From the NCBI GenBank assembly GCA_964550635.1, contig CAZJZV010000001.1, forward strand, positions 116,334-180,333: a DNA stretch of 64,000 nucleotides, given 5' to 3'. A program made the position numbers and the translations under genes. Numbering within the stretch: position 1 is the stretch's first letter; the number at the start of each line of letters is the position of its first letter. The notes under the pieces are model-generated. The model ran no database searches. It saw only the letters and a program-made list of their open reading frames with translations, and was not told where the DNA came from. This document shows positions 26,390-34,164 of this stretch, piece after piece. The stretch comes from RGIG4097 sp964550635. Its GTDB lineage: Bacteria; Bacillota; Clostridia; Christensenellales; CAG-917.

Positions 26390-27051
26390 ACGTAACGTCT
26401 TTCTCCGAAAAGGACTCTGCCTAGTCTTATCATATTGGATTTGTGGCGGAGTGCGACTTGATAATCTCCGCTCATACCTGCGGACAGATATTTCGCTTCG
26501 AGGTTAGGTTGTTTGATTTCGCGCACTTCGTCGAAAAGGTCGTCGAGTCGAGAATAAAGTCCGTCGAGCGCGGGAGTATCTCCGAGATTTGGCAAAACGG
26601 ACATTATGCCTTCGATTTTTATATGCGGATATTTTTCGAGAGAGCGGATGAAATCGTACGCATTTTCAGGCGCAACACCGCCCTTCGTGATTTCCGCACC
26701 CATATTGATTTCGACAAGACAAGGTATAATAATATCCCTTTTTCCGCCCTGTTTTTCAATTTCTTTCGCAAGGTCGTCGCGGTCGAGAGAATGGATAAGA
26801 CTCACTTTGTCCGCGATATATTTGACTTTGTTCGTTTGAAGTTGCCCGATGAAATGCCAATCGTAGCGTTCATCGTACTTGTCGACGAGTTCCTGCACTC
26901 TGTTTTCGCCGAGAATGACGTCGGGCGCAAGTGAATGAAACTCATCCACGGTTTCTTTTGTTTGGGTTTTCGTTGCGGCGATGATTTTGACGTCGCGACC
27001 GAGAGCCTTGATTTCTCGTCTTACTTCGTCAAGTTTATCGATATAAATCAT
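26386..27051 (-). CDS. YggS/PROSC-family pyridoxal phosphate homeostasis protein
   Basis: A 221-residue single-domain PLP-binding protein of the alanine-racemase fold; the family buffers free PLP. Motifs are AATKTQTKE (the Schiff-base lysine region), ENRVQEL, WHFIGQLQTNKVKY, EINMGAEITKGG and LSAGMSGDYQVAL. It sits between galA and lspA, overlapping each by 4 nt. Confidence 0.94.
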   Translation of the reverse strand: MIYIDKLDEVRREIKALGRDVKIIAATKTQTKETVDEFHSLAPDVILGENRVQELVDKYDERYDWHFIGQLQTNKVKYIADKVSLIHSLDRDDLAKEIEKQGGKRDIIIPCLVEINMGAEITKGGVAPENAYDFIRSLEKYPHIKIEGIMSVLPNLGDTPALDGLYSRLDDLFDEVREIKQPNLEAKYLSAGMSGDYQVALRHKSNMIRLGRVLFGERRYV

Positions 27052-28724
27052 TTTATGACCTCTACGCTATTCTCGCCCGTGAGATTGTTGTATACAAATC
27101 TCTGTTTCACGCCGTTTTCGACGTAGACGATTTCGATATGCTCGTCGTCGATATACTCGGCGGAAAGCACTTGTCCGTCGAATTTTTCATATGATTTCTT
27201 GAGAATTTCGACTTTTTCATCGTCGTACGCGCCCACGTTGTCGCTGACAAACAAAACCGAGCCGAACGTGTTGTTGACTTTTGCAAGCAACTTCTTTTGC
27301 GCCATACTGAATTTTGCGGGTTTCATACCGTCGTCGCGTAGGAAGAACACGTCGGGATCGTTTGCGAAAATTCTGCCGTTCAGGTGACGGCGGAAAATGG
27401 TGTTATTCATTGCGTTTTTGGCGGAAATTATCTCTTGATTGGTGACTTTCACGTACCATTTCTCTTTGAAAGAAAGTTCCACGTCGCAACTGATTCTGCA
27501 CGCGTCCACCTTTCCGAAACTTGCGCCGAGAGGCACTCCGCAACCGAGAATGATTTTATCCTTGCAACATTCGCGCAAAAATTCCATTGCTTCGCACATC
27601 AACTGCCCTCTCGACTTGTTGTATGCGGGCAAAATCGCTACTGAATAAAGGAAATCGAGCTTGACCATATCGTAGCCCCATTCGTCGAAAACGACGTTGA
27701 AGACCTTGCGGATATAGTCCTTGACTTCTTCCTTTTCGATATCGAGAACGTAGAAACCGTTCCAAGACATACCGCCGATGAGAAGTTTGCCTTTCTTGTC
27801 GCGGATGAACCAATCGGGATGCTCTTTGACGATATTCGCTTTGAACTCTGCGGCGAAAGGCGCAAGCCAAATGCCCGCCTTATATCCTTTTTTGTGGATT
27901 TCGTCCGCGATATGCGCCATACCGCCGGGGAATTTTTCGGGATCGACGTTGAGCCAATCCCCGACTTTGCTCTCATAACCGTCGTCGATTTGGAAAATAT
28001 TCGCACCGGCGCCCACTTTTGCATGGAGTCCTTCAAGGTCGCGTAAAACTATATCTTCGGTTATGTTTTGGAAGTAGTTATACCAAGAAGTGTAACCTTC
28101 AAAATGATCAACTCTGCCCGTACTCTTTTCGGGATATTCCGCAAAATACGCATCGAAAACTTCGTCGTAAGTGCCAACGTGTTGGGTGACGTTGAAAATC
28201 TCGTAATCACCGAGAATTGTCACGCCTTCAAGGTCCTTCTCGATTGCGAAAACGTGTTCTCTGACGTCCGCATAGAAAATCGTGTAACCGCTCTTTTCGT
28301 TGAGCGTGCCGAAAAGTTCGCACTTGTCGCCGTGACGAAGGTAGGTGTACGTGTGGGAATGGAACAAATCTTTGCCGTATTCCGTGAAATCGTAGTCACC
28401 CGACGGACCCGCAAATTTGCGCGCAATAGTCAAAACGTCGCAGGGGAAACGCAAGCCGTATTGTCTATCTCCGATTTTATACTCTCTTGCGGTCGTCCAA
28501 CTCTGATAGCCGTTCGCGAAAAACCATTCCTGACTCTCGAAATAGTGGTCGTAAATGAGTTCCGCAAGCTTGATTTTGACGGGCTTTTTGGCGGTCATGG
28601 TAATGAGAACGTGGGACTTGTCCCCGCTATCGACAAAAGACAAAACGTCGTCGTTTCCGTGGATGGTCTTTTCCACGCCGCCGAGTTCGTAGACAACTTT
28701 GAGGGTGTAATCTTTGATATTCAT
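27048..28724 (-). CDS. alpha-galactosidase-like glycoside hydrolase (GH36/GH-D clan)
   Basis: A 558-residue protein with the alpha-galactosidase barrel: FQIDDGYESKVGDW, AGIWLAPFAAE, VKLDFLYS (the aspartate is the likely nucleophile) and CRISCDVELSF (the likely acid/base aspartate). It is shorter than typical GH36 enzymes of about 700 residues. No signal peptide is seen, so it should act on imported sugars. AAGGAG precedes the ATG. It is the first gene of an operon that continues into yggS, lspA and rluD, an unexpected combination. Confidence 0.85.
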   Translation of the reverse strand: MNIKDYTLKVVYELGGVEKTIHGNDDVLSFVDSGDKSHVLITMTAKKPVKIKLAELIYDHYFESQEWFFANGYQSWTTAREYKIGDRQYGLRFPCDVLTIARKFAGPSGDYDFTEYGKDLFHSHTYTYLRHGDKCELFGTLNEKSGYTIFYADVREHVFAIEKDLEGVTILGDYEIFNVTQHVGTYDEVFDAYFAEYPEKSTGRVDHFEGYTSWYNYFQNITEDIVLRDLEGLHAKVGAGANIFQIDDGYESKVGDWLNVDPEKFPGGMAHIADEIHKKGYKAGIWLAPFAAEFKANIVKEHPDWFIRDKKGKLLIGGMSWNGFYVLDIEKEEVKDYIRKVFNVVFDEWGYDMVKLDFLYSVAILPAYNKSRGQLMCEAMEFLRECCKDKIILGCGVPLGASFGKVDACRISCDVELSFKEKWYVKVTNQEIISAKNAMNNTIFRRHLNGRIFANDPDVFFLRDDGMKPAKFSMAQKKLLAKVNNTFGSVLFVSDNVGAYDDEKVEILKKSYEKFDGQVLSAEYIDDEHIEIVYVENGVKQRFVYNNLTGENSVEVIK

Positions 28725-28761
28725 ATGCGCTCCTTGCGCTACGCGCGTGATTTATACAAAG

Positions 28762-28790
28762 ATTATATCATATACTTTTGTCAATGTAAA
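28762..28790 (-). promoter_or_regulatory. sigma-A promoter of galA-yggS-lspA-rluD
   Basis: TTTACA (28785-28790), 17 nt, TATAAT (28762-28767) on the minus strand. A TTGACA nearby would leave only 11 nt of spacing and is not used. Confidence 0.75.
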
Positions 28791-28854
28791 CAGCGATTTT
28801 GGACAAAATGCCCCGAAAAACGCCGTTTTCAGTTGGTTTTCTGCGGTATATCCG

Positions 28855-29460
28855 CTATTTTTCGATTTTCGCGACGGACACTTCGTAGGCGGTGCGCTCT
28901 TCGACGGAGCCGTCGTCGAGCGTTTTTTGATACACTCGCGACTGTATTCTGCCCTCAACTCTCACCCTATCGCCAACCGAAAAAGTTTCGGCGTATCTTG
29001 CGTTTCTGCCCCAAGCGATTGCGGGGATATAATCCGACTTGTTGTACGCGCGATTGACTGCAAGCAGCAAGTCGCATATCTCTCGTCCAAAGGGCGTAGT
29101 GCGGTATACGGGTTGTTTGCACACGTACCCTTCGATCTCTATATAATTCGGCACGTCGGGATCACATTCTGCAAGTTCCCTGACGAATACGCGAAGCACG
29201 AGTTTACTCTTGCCGTCCGCCATTTTATTGTAGGAGCGCAACTGTCCGCATATGCCTATATCCGCACCTACATCGAGATTGTCGCCGATTAGTCGTTCGG
29301 AAATCGTAACGGGGATTTCGTCGATTTGACCTGATAATCTCTCGACCGCTACGACAAAGTCGTAGAACCCTTCCCCCATAACCTCGTGTGAAAATTCAGG
29401 CGTAGTCGCCACTTTACCCGACACGTAAACTCTGTTGTTTTGCATTTGCTCGTAACTCAT
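28855..29460 (-). CDS. tandem OB-fold single-stranded DNA-binding protein
   Basis: This 201-residue protein has two SSB-like OB folds in a row. The first (about 9-95) begins NNRVYVSGKVATTPEFSHE; the second (about 105-200) begins NYIEIEGYVCKQPVYRTT and has CDLLLAVNRAYNKSDYIPAIAWGRNARYA. It lacks the flexible acidic tail of housekeeping SSB. Two-fold forms of this kind occur in Clostridia. The start at 29460 has AAGGAG upstream and lies 17 nt after the deacetylase gene; the longer open frame upstream is antisense to that gene. Confidence 0.85.
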   Translation of the reverse strand: MSYEQMQNNRVYVSGKVATTPEFSHEVMGEGFYDFVVAVERLSGQIDEIPVTISERLIGDNLDVGADIGICGQLRSYNKMADGKSKLVLRVFVRELAECDPDVPNYIEIEGYVCKQPVYRTTPFGREICDLLLAVNRAYNKSDYIPAIAWGRNARYAETFSVGDRVRVEGRIQSRVYQKTLDDGSVEERTAYEVSVAKIEK

Positions 29461-29477
29461 ATTTATCTCCTTTGCTT

Positions 29478-30245
29478 TCAATTCTGTTTGTGTTGGACTC
29501 CTTGAGAGTCCGTGTAGTAATTTTCTGTCGCGACCATTTCCGATAACGCAACGAAACGAAAACCTTTTTGTTTCAACCCTTCGAGCACGATAGGAAGCGC
29601 GTCCAAAACGTGGTCGGAATTGTTGTGAAATAGGATTATGTCGCCGCTTTTTGCCTTTGGCAAAACTCTTTCTGCGATTTGAGAAGCGGAGAGTCCTTTC
29701 CAATCGAGAGTATCTATGCTCCACTGCACTCCCGTCATACCCATATCGTCAAGGCAAGTCATCAAAGAATTGTCGTAATCGCCGTACGGTGCGCGAAAAT
29801 ATTTCGGTGTTTTCCCCGTCAAGTCGAAGACTTTATCGTTGACGGATTTGATTTCTTCTTCCATTTTCGCTCGTGCAAGACGTGGCATATTCAGGTGATT
29901 TTCGGAGTGATTGCCAATATCAAGCCCCGAGGAAGCAATCGCCTTGACTTCATCGGGGTATTTATCAATCCAAAACCCCACGAGAAAGAAGGTTGCTTTC
30001 GCATTATAGTCGTTTAGAATGTCGATTATGCCGAGAGTTTTGTCCGCTCCCCACGCCGCATCAAAGGTCAGTGCGATGACTTTTTCATCCCCGCTTTCGA
30101 CGGAATAGACAGGCACTTTTCTCGTGCTTTCCCCGAAAAACACCTGCGCGGACGAGGTCACTCCCAACCCTGTACACAACACCGCAAACAACACCGCTAC
30201 GGCAATTCCAACGATAATGCTCTTTTTGCCTACGACGACGAACAC
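29478..30245 (-). CDS. polysaccharide deacetylase, PdaB/PdaA-like
   Basis: A NodB-domain deacetylase of about 255 residues with one N-terminal membrane helix. Catalytic motifs are TFDAAWGADKT, HSENH (metal-binding histidines), RAPYGDYD, DTLDWKG and IILFHNN. The TFDAAWG form is typical of PdaB-type sporulation deacetylases, which act on peptidoglycan during spore cortex formation; this role is inferred. The GTG at 30245 is preferred because GAGG lies about 6 nt upstream; an in-frame TTG is 12 nt earlier. Confidence 0.87.
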   Translation of the reverse strand: MFVVVGKKSIIVGIAVAVLFAVLCTGLGVTSSAQVFFGESTRKVPVYSVESGDEKVIALTFDAAWGADKTLGIIDILNDYNAKATFFLVGFWIDKYPDEVKAIASSGLDIGNHSENHLNMPRLARAKMEEEIKSVNDKVFDLTGKTPKYFRAPYGDYDNSLMTCLDDMGMTGVQWSIDTLDWKGLSASQIAERVLPKAKSGDIILFHNNSDHVLDALPIVLEGLKQKGFRFVALSEMVATENYYTDSQGVQHKQN

Positions 30246-30378
30246 TCTCCACCTCAATATAAAACTTATTCGCGCTCACAATTTGACGTATTTTGTTGCA
30301 AGCGTTCGTTTTTCGTCTTATTTACCCTAAATCGTATGCGGTAGGCGGGAGCAATAGAACGTAATTAGGTTCAATCGG

Positions 30379-30406
30379 TTGACAATTATTTTTATCACAT
30401 TAAAAT
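30379..30406 (+). promoter_or_regulatory. sigma-A promoter, leaderless type
   Basis: TTGACA (30379-30384), 16 nt, TAAAAT (30401-30406). The -10 ends 7 nt before the ATG at 30414 and there is no ribosome site. Confidence 0.75.
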
Positions 30407-30413
30407 AATTGGT

Positions 30414-31235
30414 ATGGAAACGGATTTGCGAAATGAAAATCTCCAAAACAAACTCACCGCCAAAGATATATGGCGCAGAGTTTTGTTGCACGTGCCTTTC
30501 GTGCTTCTCGTAGCGTTGACTCTCGCACTCGTTTTAGGCGGACTTCTTCTCGTCGTCTACGCAATTGTGCTAATCACCGCAACTTCGTCCGGCATGATGT
30601 TCACCGTCCTATTCGGCGCAGGTACGCTTGCGGTAGGTCTGGGACTTCTCTCAATCGAGGGTTTCATCAAGTATCTTGCGTACTACAACGAGAGAGAAAA
30701 ATTCATCGCTCGCCCCGCAAAGACGGAAATCAAGAAAAAACCTTTTTCATTTGCAAATATTTGCTTGTACGTCACGTTGGTAGGCTCTGTTTTCGTGATA
30801 GTATCCGCCGCTCTCGGCTCAATCGACCCTGCAAAATGGGTGTCTGAAAGAAGCGGATATATGGCGGAAAACGGCTACTTCGACGAAACGAAAGTATTCG
30901 ACGTCAGTTACGACACCACGAACGAATACCCAATTCAAAAAATTGTGATCGACCTTGACCAAAAAAACGTAGCGGTTTTCTACACCGACGAGCAAATCTT
31001 CATCAACGTAAAAGGTTACCAAAAATTCAACGGCGCAATCCAAACAAGCATTGACAAAAACGACGGCGTCATCCGTATCACCGACGGCGACTCCCCCAAA
31101 GCGGACAACGCGCTCAACGATATGCTTTTCTTCCTTTTCAACGACAACAAGGCGGAAGCGCAAATCAGGTTGTATATCCCTAAAAGGTTGAAAGATTCTA
31201 TCGCAATCGAGGGTGAATATATCCTTGCAAAATAA
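30414..31235 (+). CDS. membrane protein with an extracytoplasmic C-terminal domain, function unknown
   Basis: A 273-residue protein with three hydrophobic helices (about 26-55, 60-80 and 114-136). After them comes a domain of about 135 residues rich in beta-strand-like sequence (KIVIDLDQKNVAVFYTDEQIF), somewhat like the DUF4097 adhesin-type domains. I do not recognise a named family. It is a single-gene unit with its own promoter and terminator, divergent from the pdaB-like gene. Confidence 0.75.
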   Translation: METDLRNENLQNKLTAKDIWRRVLLHVPFVLLVALTLALVLGGLLLVVYAIVLITATSSGMMFTVLFGAGTLAVGLGLLSIEGFIKYLAYYNEREKFIARPAKTEIKKKPFSFANICLYVTLVGSVFVIVSAALGSIDPAKWVSERSGYMAENGYFDETKVFDVSYDTTNEYPIQKIVIDLDQKNVAVFYTDEQIFINVKGYQKFNGAIQTSIDKNDGVIRITDGDSPKADNALNDMLFFLFNDNKAEAQIRLYIPKRLKDSIAIEGEYILAK

Positions 31236-31256
31236 AAAACAACCGATTAGATAATG

Positions 31257-31282
31257 AAAACCTGCCTTTCGGCAGGTTTTTT
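31257..31282 (+). terminator. intrinsic terminator after the 30414-31235 gene, also facing icd
   Basis: AAAACCTGCC, loop TTTC and GGCAGGTTTT form a 10-bp stem; T6 follows on the plus strand and AT-rich sequence on the minus strand, where icd ends. Confidence 0.85.
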
Positions 31283-31297
31283 CGTGGTCTTGAAATC

Positions 31298-32485
31298 TTA
31301 TAATCTCGTTGCAATCGCTTCGAGGAACGCTTTGCTATCGAGAGTCTTGACTTCCACTCCGTCCTTCTTGAACAGAAGTGCCAAGTCTTTCGTCATTTCA
31401 CCGCTTTCAATGGTGTCGATAGTGGCTTTTTCGAGTTTTTCCGCAAAGGCTACGAGTTCGGGAATTTCGTCCATTTCACCGCGCTTTTTGAGTGCGCCCG
31501 TCCAAGCAAACAGAGTTGCGACGGAGTTTGTCGAAGTGGTCTCCCCCGCCTGCCATTTGCGGTAGTGACGAGTGACCGTGCCGTGCGCCGCTTCGTATTC
31601 ATATGCGCCCGTCGGAGATACAAGCACCGAAGTCATCATCGCAAGAGAGCCGAATGCCGTTGCGACCATATCGCTCATGACGTCGCCGTCGTAGTTTTTG
31701 CACGCCCAAATAAATCCGCCGTTGGAGCGAATGACTCTTGCAACCGCATCGTCGATGAGAGTGTAGAAATATTCTATGCCAGCTTTCTCGAATTTTTCCT
31801 TGTAATCCGCTTCGTAAATTTCTGCGAAAATGTCTTTGAAACGGTGGTCGTAGGTCTTGGATATGGTATCTTTCGTCGCAAACCAAAGGTCTTGTTTGGT
31901 GTCGAGAGCGAACTTGAAGCAACTGTGCGCGAAACTTGTGATACTCTTATCCGTGTTATGCACGCCTTGAATAACGCCCTTTCCGTCACCGAAGTCGAAG
32001 ATAATCTTTTCTTCACCGTTTGCGCCGATGACCGCTTTTCCGCCTTCTACCCTGATTTCAACGTTTTTATATACGTCGCCGTATGCGTGACGAGCAATGG
32101 TAATAGGTTTTGTCCAAGTGGGCACGAGCGGAGTTACTCCGTCAACGAGTATGGGCGCGCGGAAAACCGTACCGTCCATTATCGCGCGGATGGTGCCGTT
32201 GGGACTGGGCCACATCTTTTTGAGTCCGAATTCTTCCACTCTTTGAGCGTTTGCGGTAATTGTAGCGCACTTCACGCCTACGCCGTATTTCAAACATGCG
32301 TTTGCCGCGTCAACCGTAACTTTATCATCCGTTGCATCGCGGTTTTGGATTGACAAGTCGTAGTATTCCGTCTTCAAATCCACGTAGGGCTTGATGAGAA
32401 TATCTTTCACCCACGCCCAAAGGATGCGAGTCATTTCATCTCCGTCCATTTCAACGAGCGGATTTATCATTCTAATTTTGTCCAT
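31298..32485 (-). CDS. icd: NADP-dependent isocitrate dehydrogenase, eukaryotic-like type
   Basis: Converts isocitrate to 2-oxoglutarate and CO2, giving NADPH. The 395-residue protein matches the homodimeric type II class: VEMDGDEMTRILW, ITANAQRVEEFGLKKMWPSPNGT, ITIARHAYGDVYK, NYDGDVMSDMVATAFGSL and YEAAHGTVTRHY. The AAGG before the ATG is a weak ribosome site. No other Krebs cycle gene lies near, so it probably supplies 2-oxoglutarate and NADPH for glutamate synthesis. Confidence 0.95.
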   Translation of the reverse strand: MDKIRMINPLVEMDGDEMTRILWAWVKDILIKPYVDLKTEYYDLSIQNRDATDDKVTVDAANACLKYGVGVKCATITANAQRVEEFGLKKMWPSPNGTIRAIMDGTVFRAPILVDGVTPLVPTWTKPITIARHAYGDVYKNVEIRVEGGKAVIGANGEEKIIFDFGDGKGVIQGVHNTDKSITSFAHSCFKFALDTKQDLWFATKDTISKTYDHRFKDIFAEIYEADYKEKFEKAGIEYFYTLIDDAVARVIRSNGGFIWACKNYDGDVMSDMVATAFGSLAMMTSVLVSPTGAYEYEAAHGTVTRHYRKWQAGETTSTNSVATLFAWTGALKKRGEMDEIPELVAFAEKLEKATIDTIESGEMTKDLALLFKKDGVEVKTLDSKAFLEAIATRL

Positions 32486-32503
32486 AACTACCTTCTGATA
32501 ATG

Positions 32504-32509
32504 ATTATA
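32504..32509 (-). promoter_or_regulatory. -10 box of icd
   Basis: TATAAT on the minus strand 18 nt before the icd ATG. No convincing -35 is seen at the right distance. Confidence 0.45.
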
Positions 32510-32519
32510 TTAAAATGAT

Positions 32520-32900
32520 AGCACAAAGAGCCGCTCAACGCAACTTGTTTCAGTTGCTTATGTTTCGTCACCGTCGTCGGTTGCTTACGCGTCGTAGCCG
32601 TCGGCAATTTTCAGTGAAAATTGTTCTGACGGTGCTTGCAACGCAACTTCTACCGCACGAAAATTTTTTGCTACAACTCGTGCATAATCTGTAACTCAAT
32701 TCGTATTCGCAAAATTTTCGTTTTGGTGTTAAAGCTGGGGGGACACCCACACCCGAAAAATTTTTGTGCGATATTTGCACTCAGTGTGAGCGGGTGTGAG
32801 TACGCACTCACTTATTCGGGGACGAAACACGAGCCGCAACGGCGGCGAGAACTTCGAGTGCGTATTTGGGACGGAGCAAAAATACGCACTTTATCCACAA
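32520..32900. other. gene-free region rich in inverted repeats
   Basis: No supported gene. Several hairpins can be drawn: CCGTC...GACGG enclosing CAATTTTC/GAAAATTG (about 32599-32633); GTGAGT/ACTCAC near 32798-32813; and AGTGCGTATTT (32857-32867) with AAATACGCACT (32880-32890). The density of paired arms and the absence of coding signal suggest a structured RNA or a decayed mobile element ending at the hairpin array that follows. Confidence 0.45.
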
Positions 32901-33046
32901 TATGCAGACGGCGTAGTGTATCGCACTACGCCGTCTTGCATATATCATGCTTGCGAAGCAAGTATATCATATTGCGATAGCAATATATCACACGCGACAG
33001 AGTCGCGTATATCATTGAAAAAGCGCTCCGCTCGGAGTGCTTTTTC
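32901..33046. repeat. tandem hairpin array, five stem-loops with a conserved spacer
   Basis: Five perfect or near-perfect stem-loops lie in a row. (1) TATGCA plus a 12-bp arm, 32901-32942; (2) CTTGC/GCAAG, 32949-32963; (3) ATATTGC/GCAATAT, 32969-32986; (4) ACGCGAC/GTCGCGT, 32992-33008; (5) a 14-bp arm GAAAAAGCGCTCCG with its complement, 33017-33046. The stems differ in sequence, but the short spacers between hairpins 2-5 share ATATCA (TGATAT on the minus strand). Hairpin 5 overlaps the ddl stop codon by 2 nt and is followed by Ts on the minus strand, so it may also terminate the ddl operon. Confidence 0.85.
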
Positions 33047-34157
33047 ACATACTGCATTTCCCGCCGCCGTGGAAGTTTTCGAGTACGCCCGTCGAGTAGG
33101 TGCGGTGAGTGGGTTTTCCCTTTTTTATTGCGTAGTCGATTATCCGCCGTAGCATTTCGGGATAGGTTATTCCAACTTCTTCAAACAGATAATACGCAAG
33201 CGAACCGGGGATTGTGTTGATTTCGTTGATATACACCTTATTTCTCGTTTTATCCACAAGGTAGTCCATTCTGACCACTCCGTCCAAATCCAACTCGTCG
33301 TAGAGTCTTGCGGTATTCGCCTTGACGACGGAATTGAGTGGACCTATATCCGCGGGCATAATACGACCGCCGCCACTCATTTTCCCGCCCGATACGTACT
33401 TATCTTCAAAAGTCAGAATATCGTGTACGGATAGCGGTCTTTCTGTTTCGGACACGACGACACCGTCGCTATCCCTAAACGCCGCGCAGTTGACTTCGAC
33501 AAAATCCGTGAGCATTTGTTCAACGACCATTTTATCGTCGAACTCCTTTGCAACGTCGAGAGCGTATATTAGGTCTTCTCTATTCTCCGCCGTGCTAATA
33601 CCTATGCTACTCCCCGCCCTTGACGGCTTGACGATGAGCGGATAGCCGAGAGTATTTTCAAGTCGGGAGAAGGTTTCATCCGTCCTTTCTTCGTACTCCC
33701 TTTTCGTTACGACCGAATGCGGAATGACGTTCAAGAGCATATCATCGAATATCTTTTTGCTCACTCCCTTATCCATACAGATAGCGGACGGCAGTACTCC
33801 TGCGGACGTATACGGTATTCCGTAAAATTCAAGCAAAGCTTGAAGTGTGCCGTTTTCCCCTTCCCCGCCGTGACAACAGATAAGCGCGACGTCGGGTGCA
33901 TAAACCTTTTTGAGTTTACCCCTTTTCACCGTGTAGAATCCACCGCTATATAGCAAAGTCTTCACGTGCTTATGCGCTTCAAACGGTGTGAAATCGGACA
34001 GAGTTTTCATACCGCCCAAATAGAAATCACCGTCGTACATGAATATCGGTTCGACTTCATAACCGTCGAGTTGCTTATAAGTCTGAATTGCGGTAATGAC
34101 GGATATATCGCTCTCGAGCGACCGCCCGCCGAAAATCAACGCTACTTTTCTTTTCAT
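33045..34157 (-). CDS. ddl: D-alanine--D-alanine ligase
   Basis: Ddl joins two D-alanines for the peptidoglycan stem. The 370-residue ATP-grasp enzyme has ALIFGGRSLESDIS (in place of the usual GG.S.EHE/EVS), CCHGGEGENGTLQALLE, the glycine-rich loop KPSRAGSSIGIS and NEINTIPGSLAYYLFE. The region of the omega loop is FEDKYVSGGKMSGGGRIMPADI, a few residues longer and more glycine-rich than usual. It is the last gene of the FMN-riboswitch operon, 7 nt after murF, with GGAGG upstream. Confidence 0.94.
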   Translation of the reverse strand: MKRKVALIFGGRSLESDISVITAIQTYKQLDGYEVEPIFMYDGDFYLGGMKTLSDFTPFEAHKHVKTLLYSGGFYTVKRGKLKKVYAPDVALICCHGGEGENGTLQALLEFYGIPYTSAGVLPSAICMDKGVSKKIFDDMLLNVIPHSVVTKREYEERTDETFSRLENTLGYPLIVKPSRAGSSIGISTAENREDLIYALDVAKEFDDKMVVEQMLTDFVEVNCAAFRDSDGVVVSETERPLSVHDILTFEDKYVSGGKMSGGGRIMPADIGPLNSVVKANTARLYDELDLDGVVRMDYLVDKTRNKVYINEINTIPGSLAYYLFEEVGITYPEMLRRIIDYAIKKGKPTHRTYSTGVLENFHGGGKCSM

Positions 34158-34164
34158 ACCCCTC

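Noticed and set aside
28762..28786. TTGACA close to TATAAT before galA
   Set aside because: The spacing is only 11 nt. TTTACA, at 17 nt from the same -10, is the better -35.
29461..29724. 88-residue N-terminal extension of the tandem SSB
   Set aside because: It is antisense-frame sequence within the deacetylase gene. The ATG at 29460 has AAGGAG and fits the OB fold.
32568..32780. 70-codon minus-strand frame (Arg/Cys/Ser-rich) in the gap before icd
   Set aside because: It spans inverted repeats, lacks a ribosome site, and looks like translated structured non-coding DNA.
32901..33046. CRISPR array
   Set aside because: The repeated units are hairpins of different sequence with spacers of only about 5-8 nt. 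There are no identical repeats, no unique 30-nt spacers and no cas genes.
33045..34157. VanA-type D-Ala-D-Lac ligase
   Set aside because: The omega-loop region differs from normal Ddl, but no vanH, vanX or regulatory genes are near, and murF is directly coupled, so an ordinary Ddl is the simpler reading.
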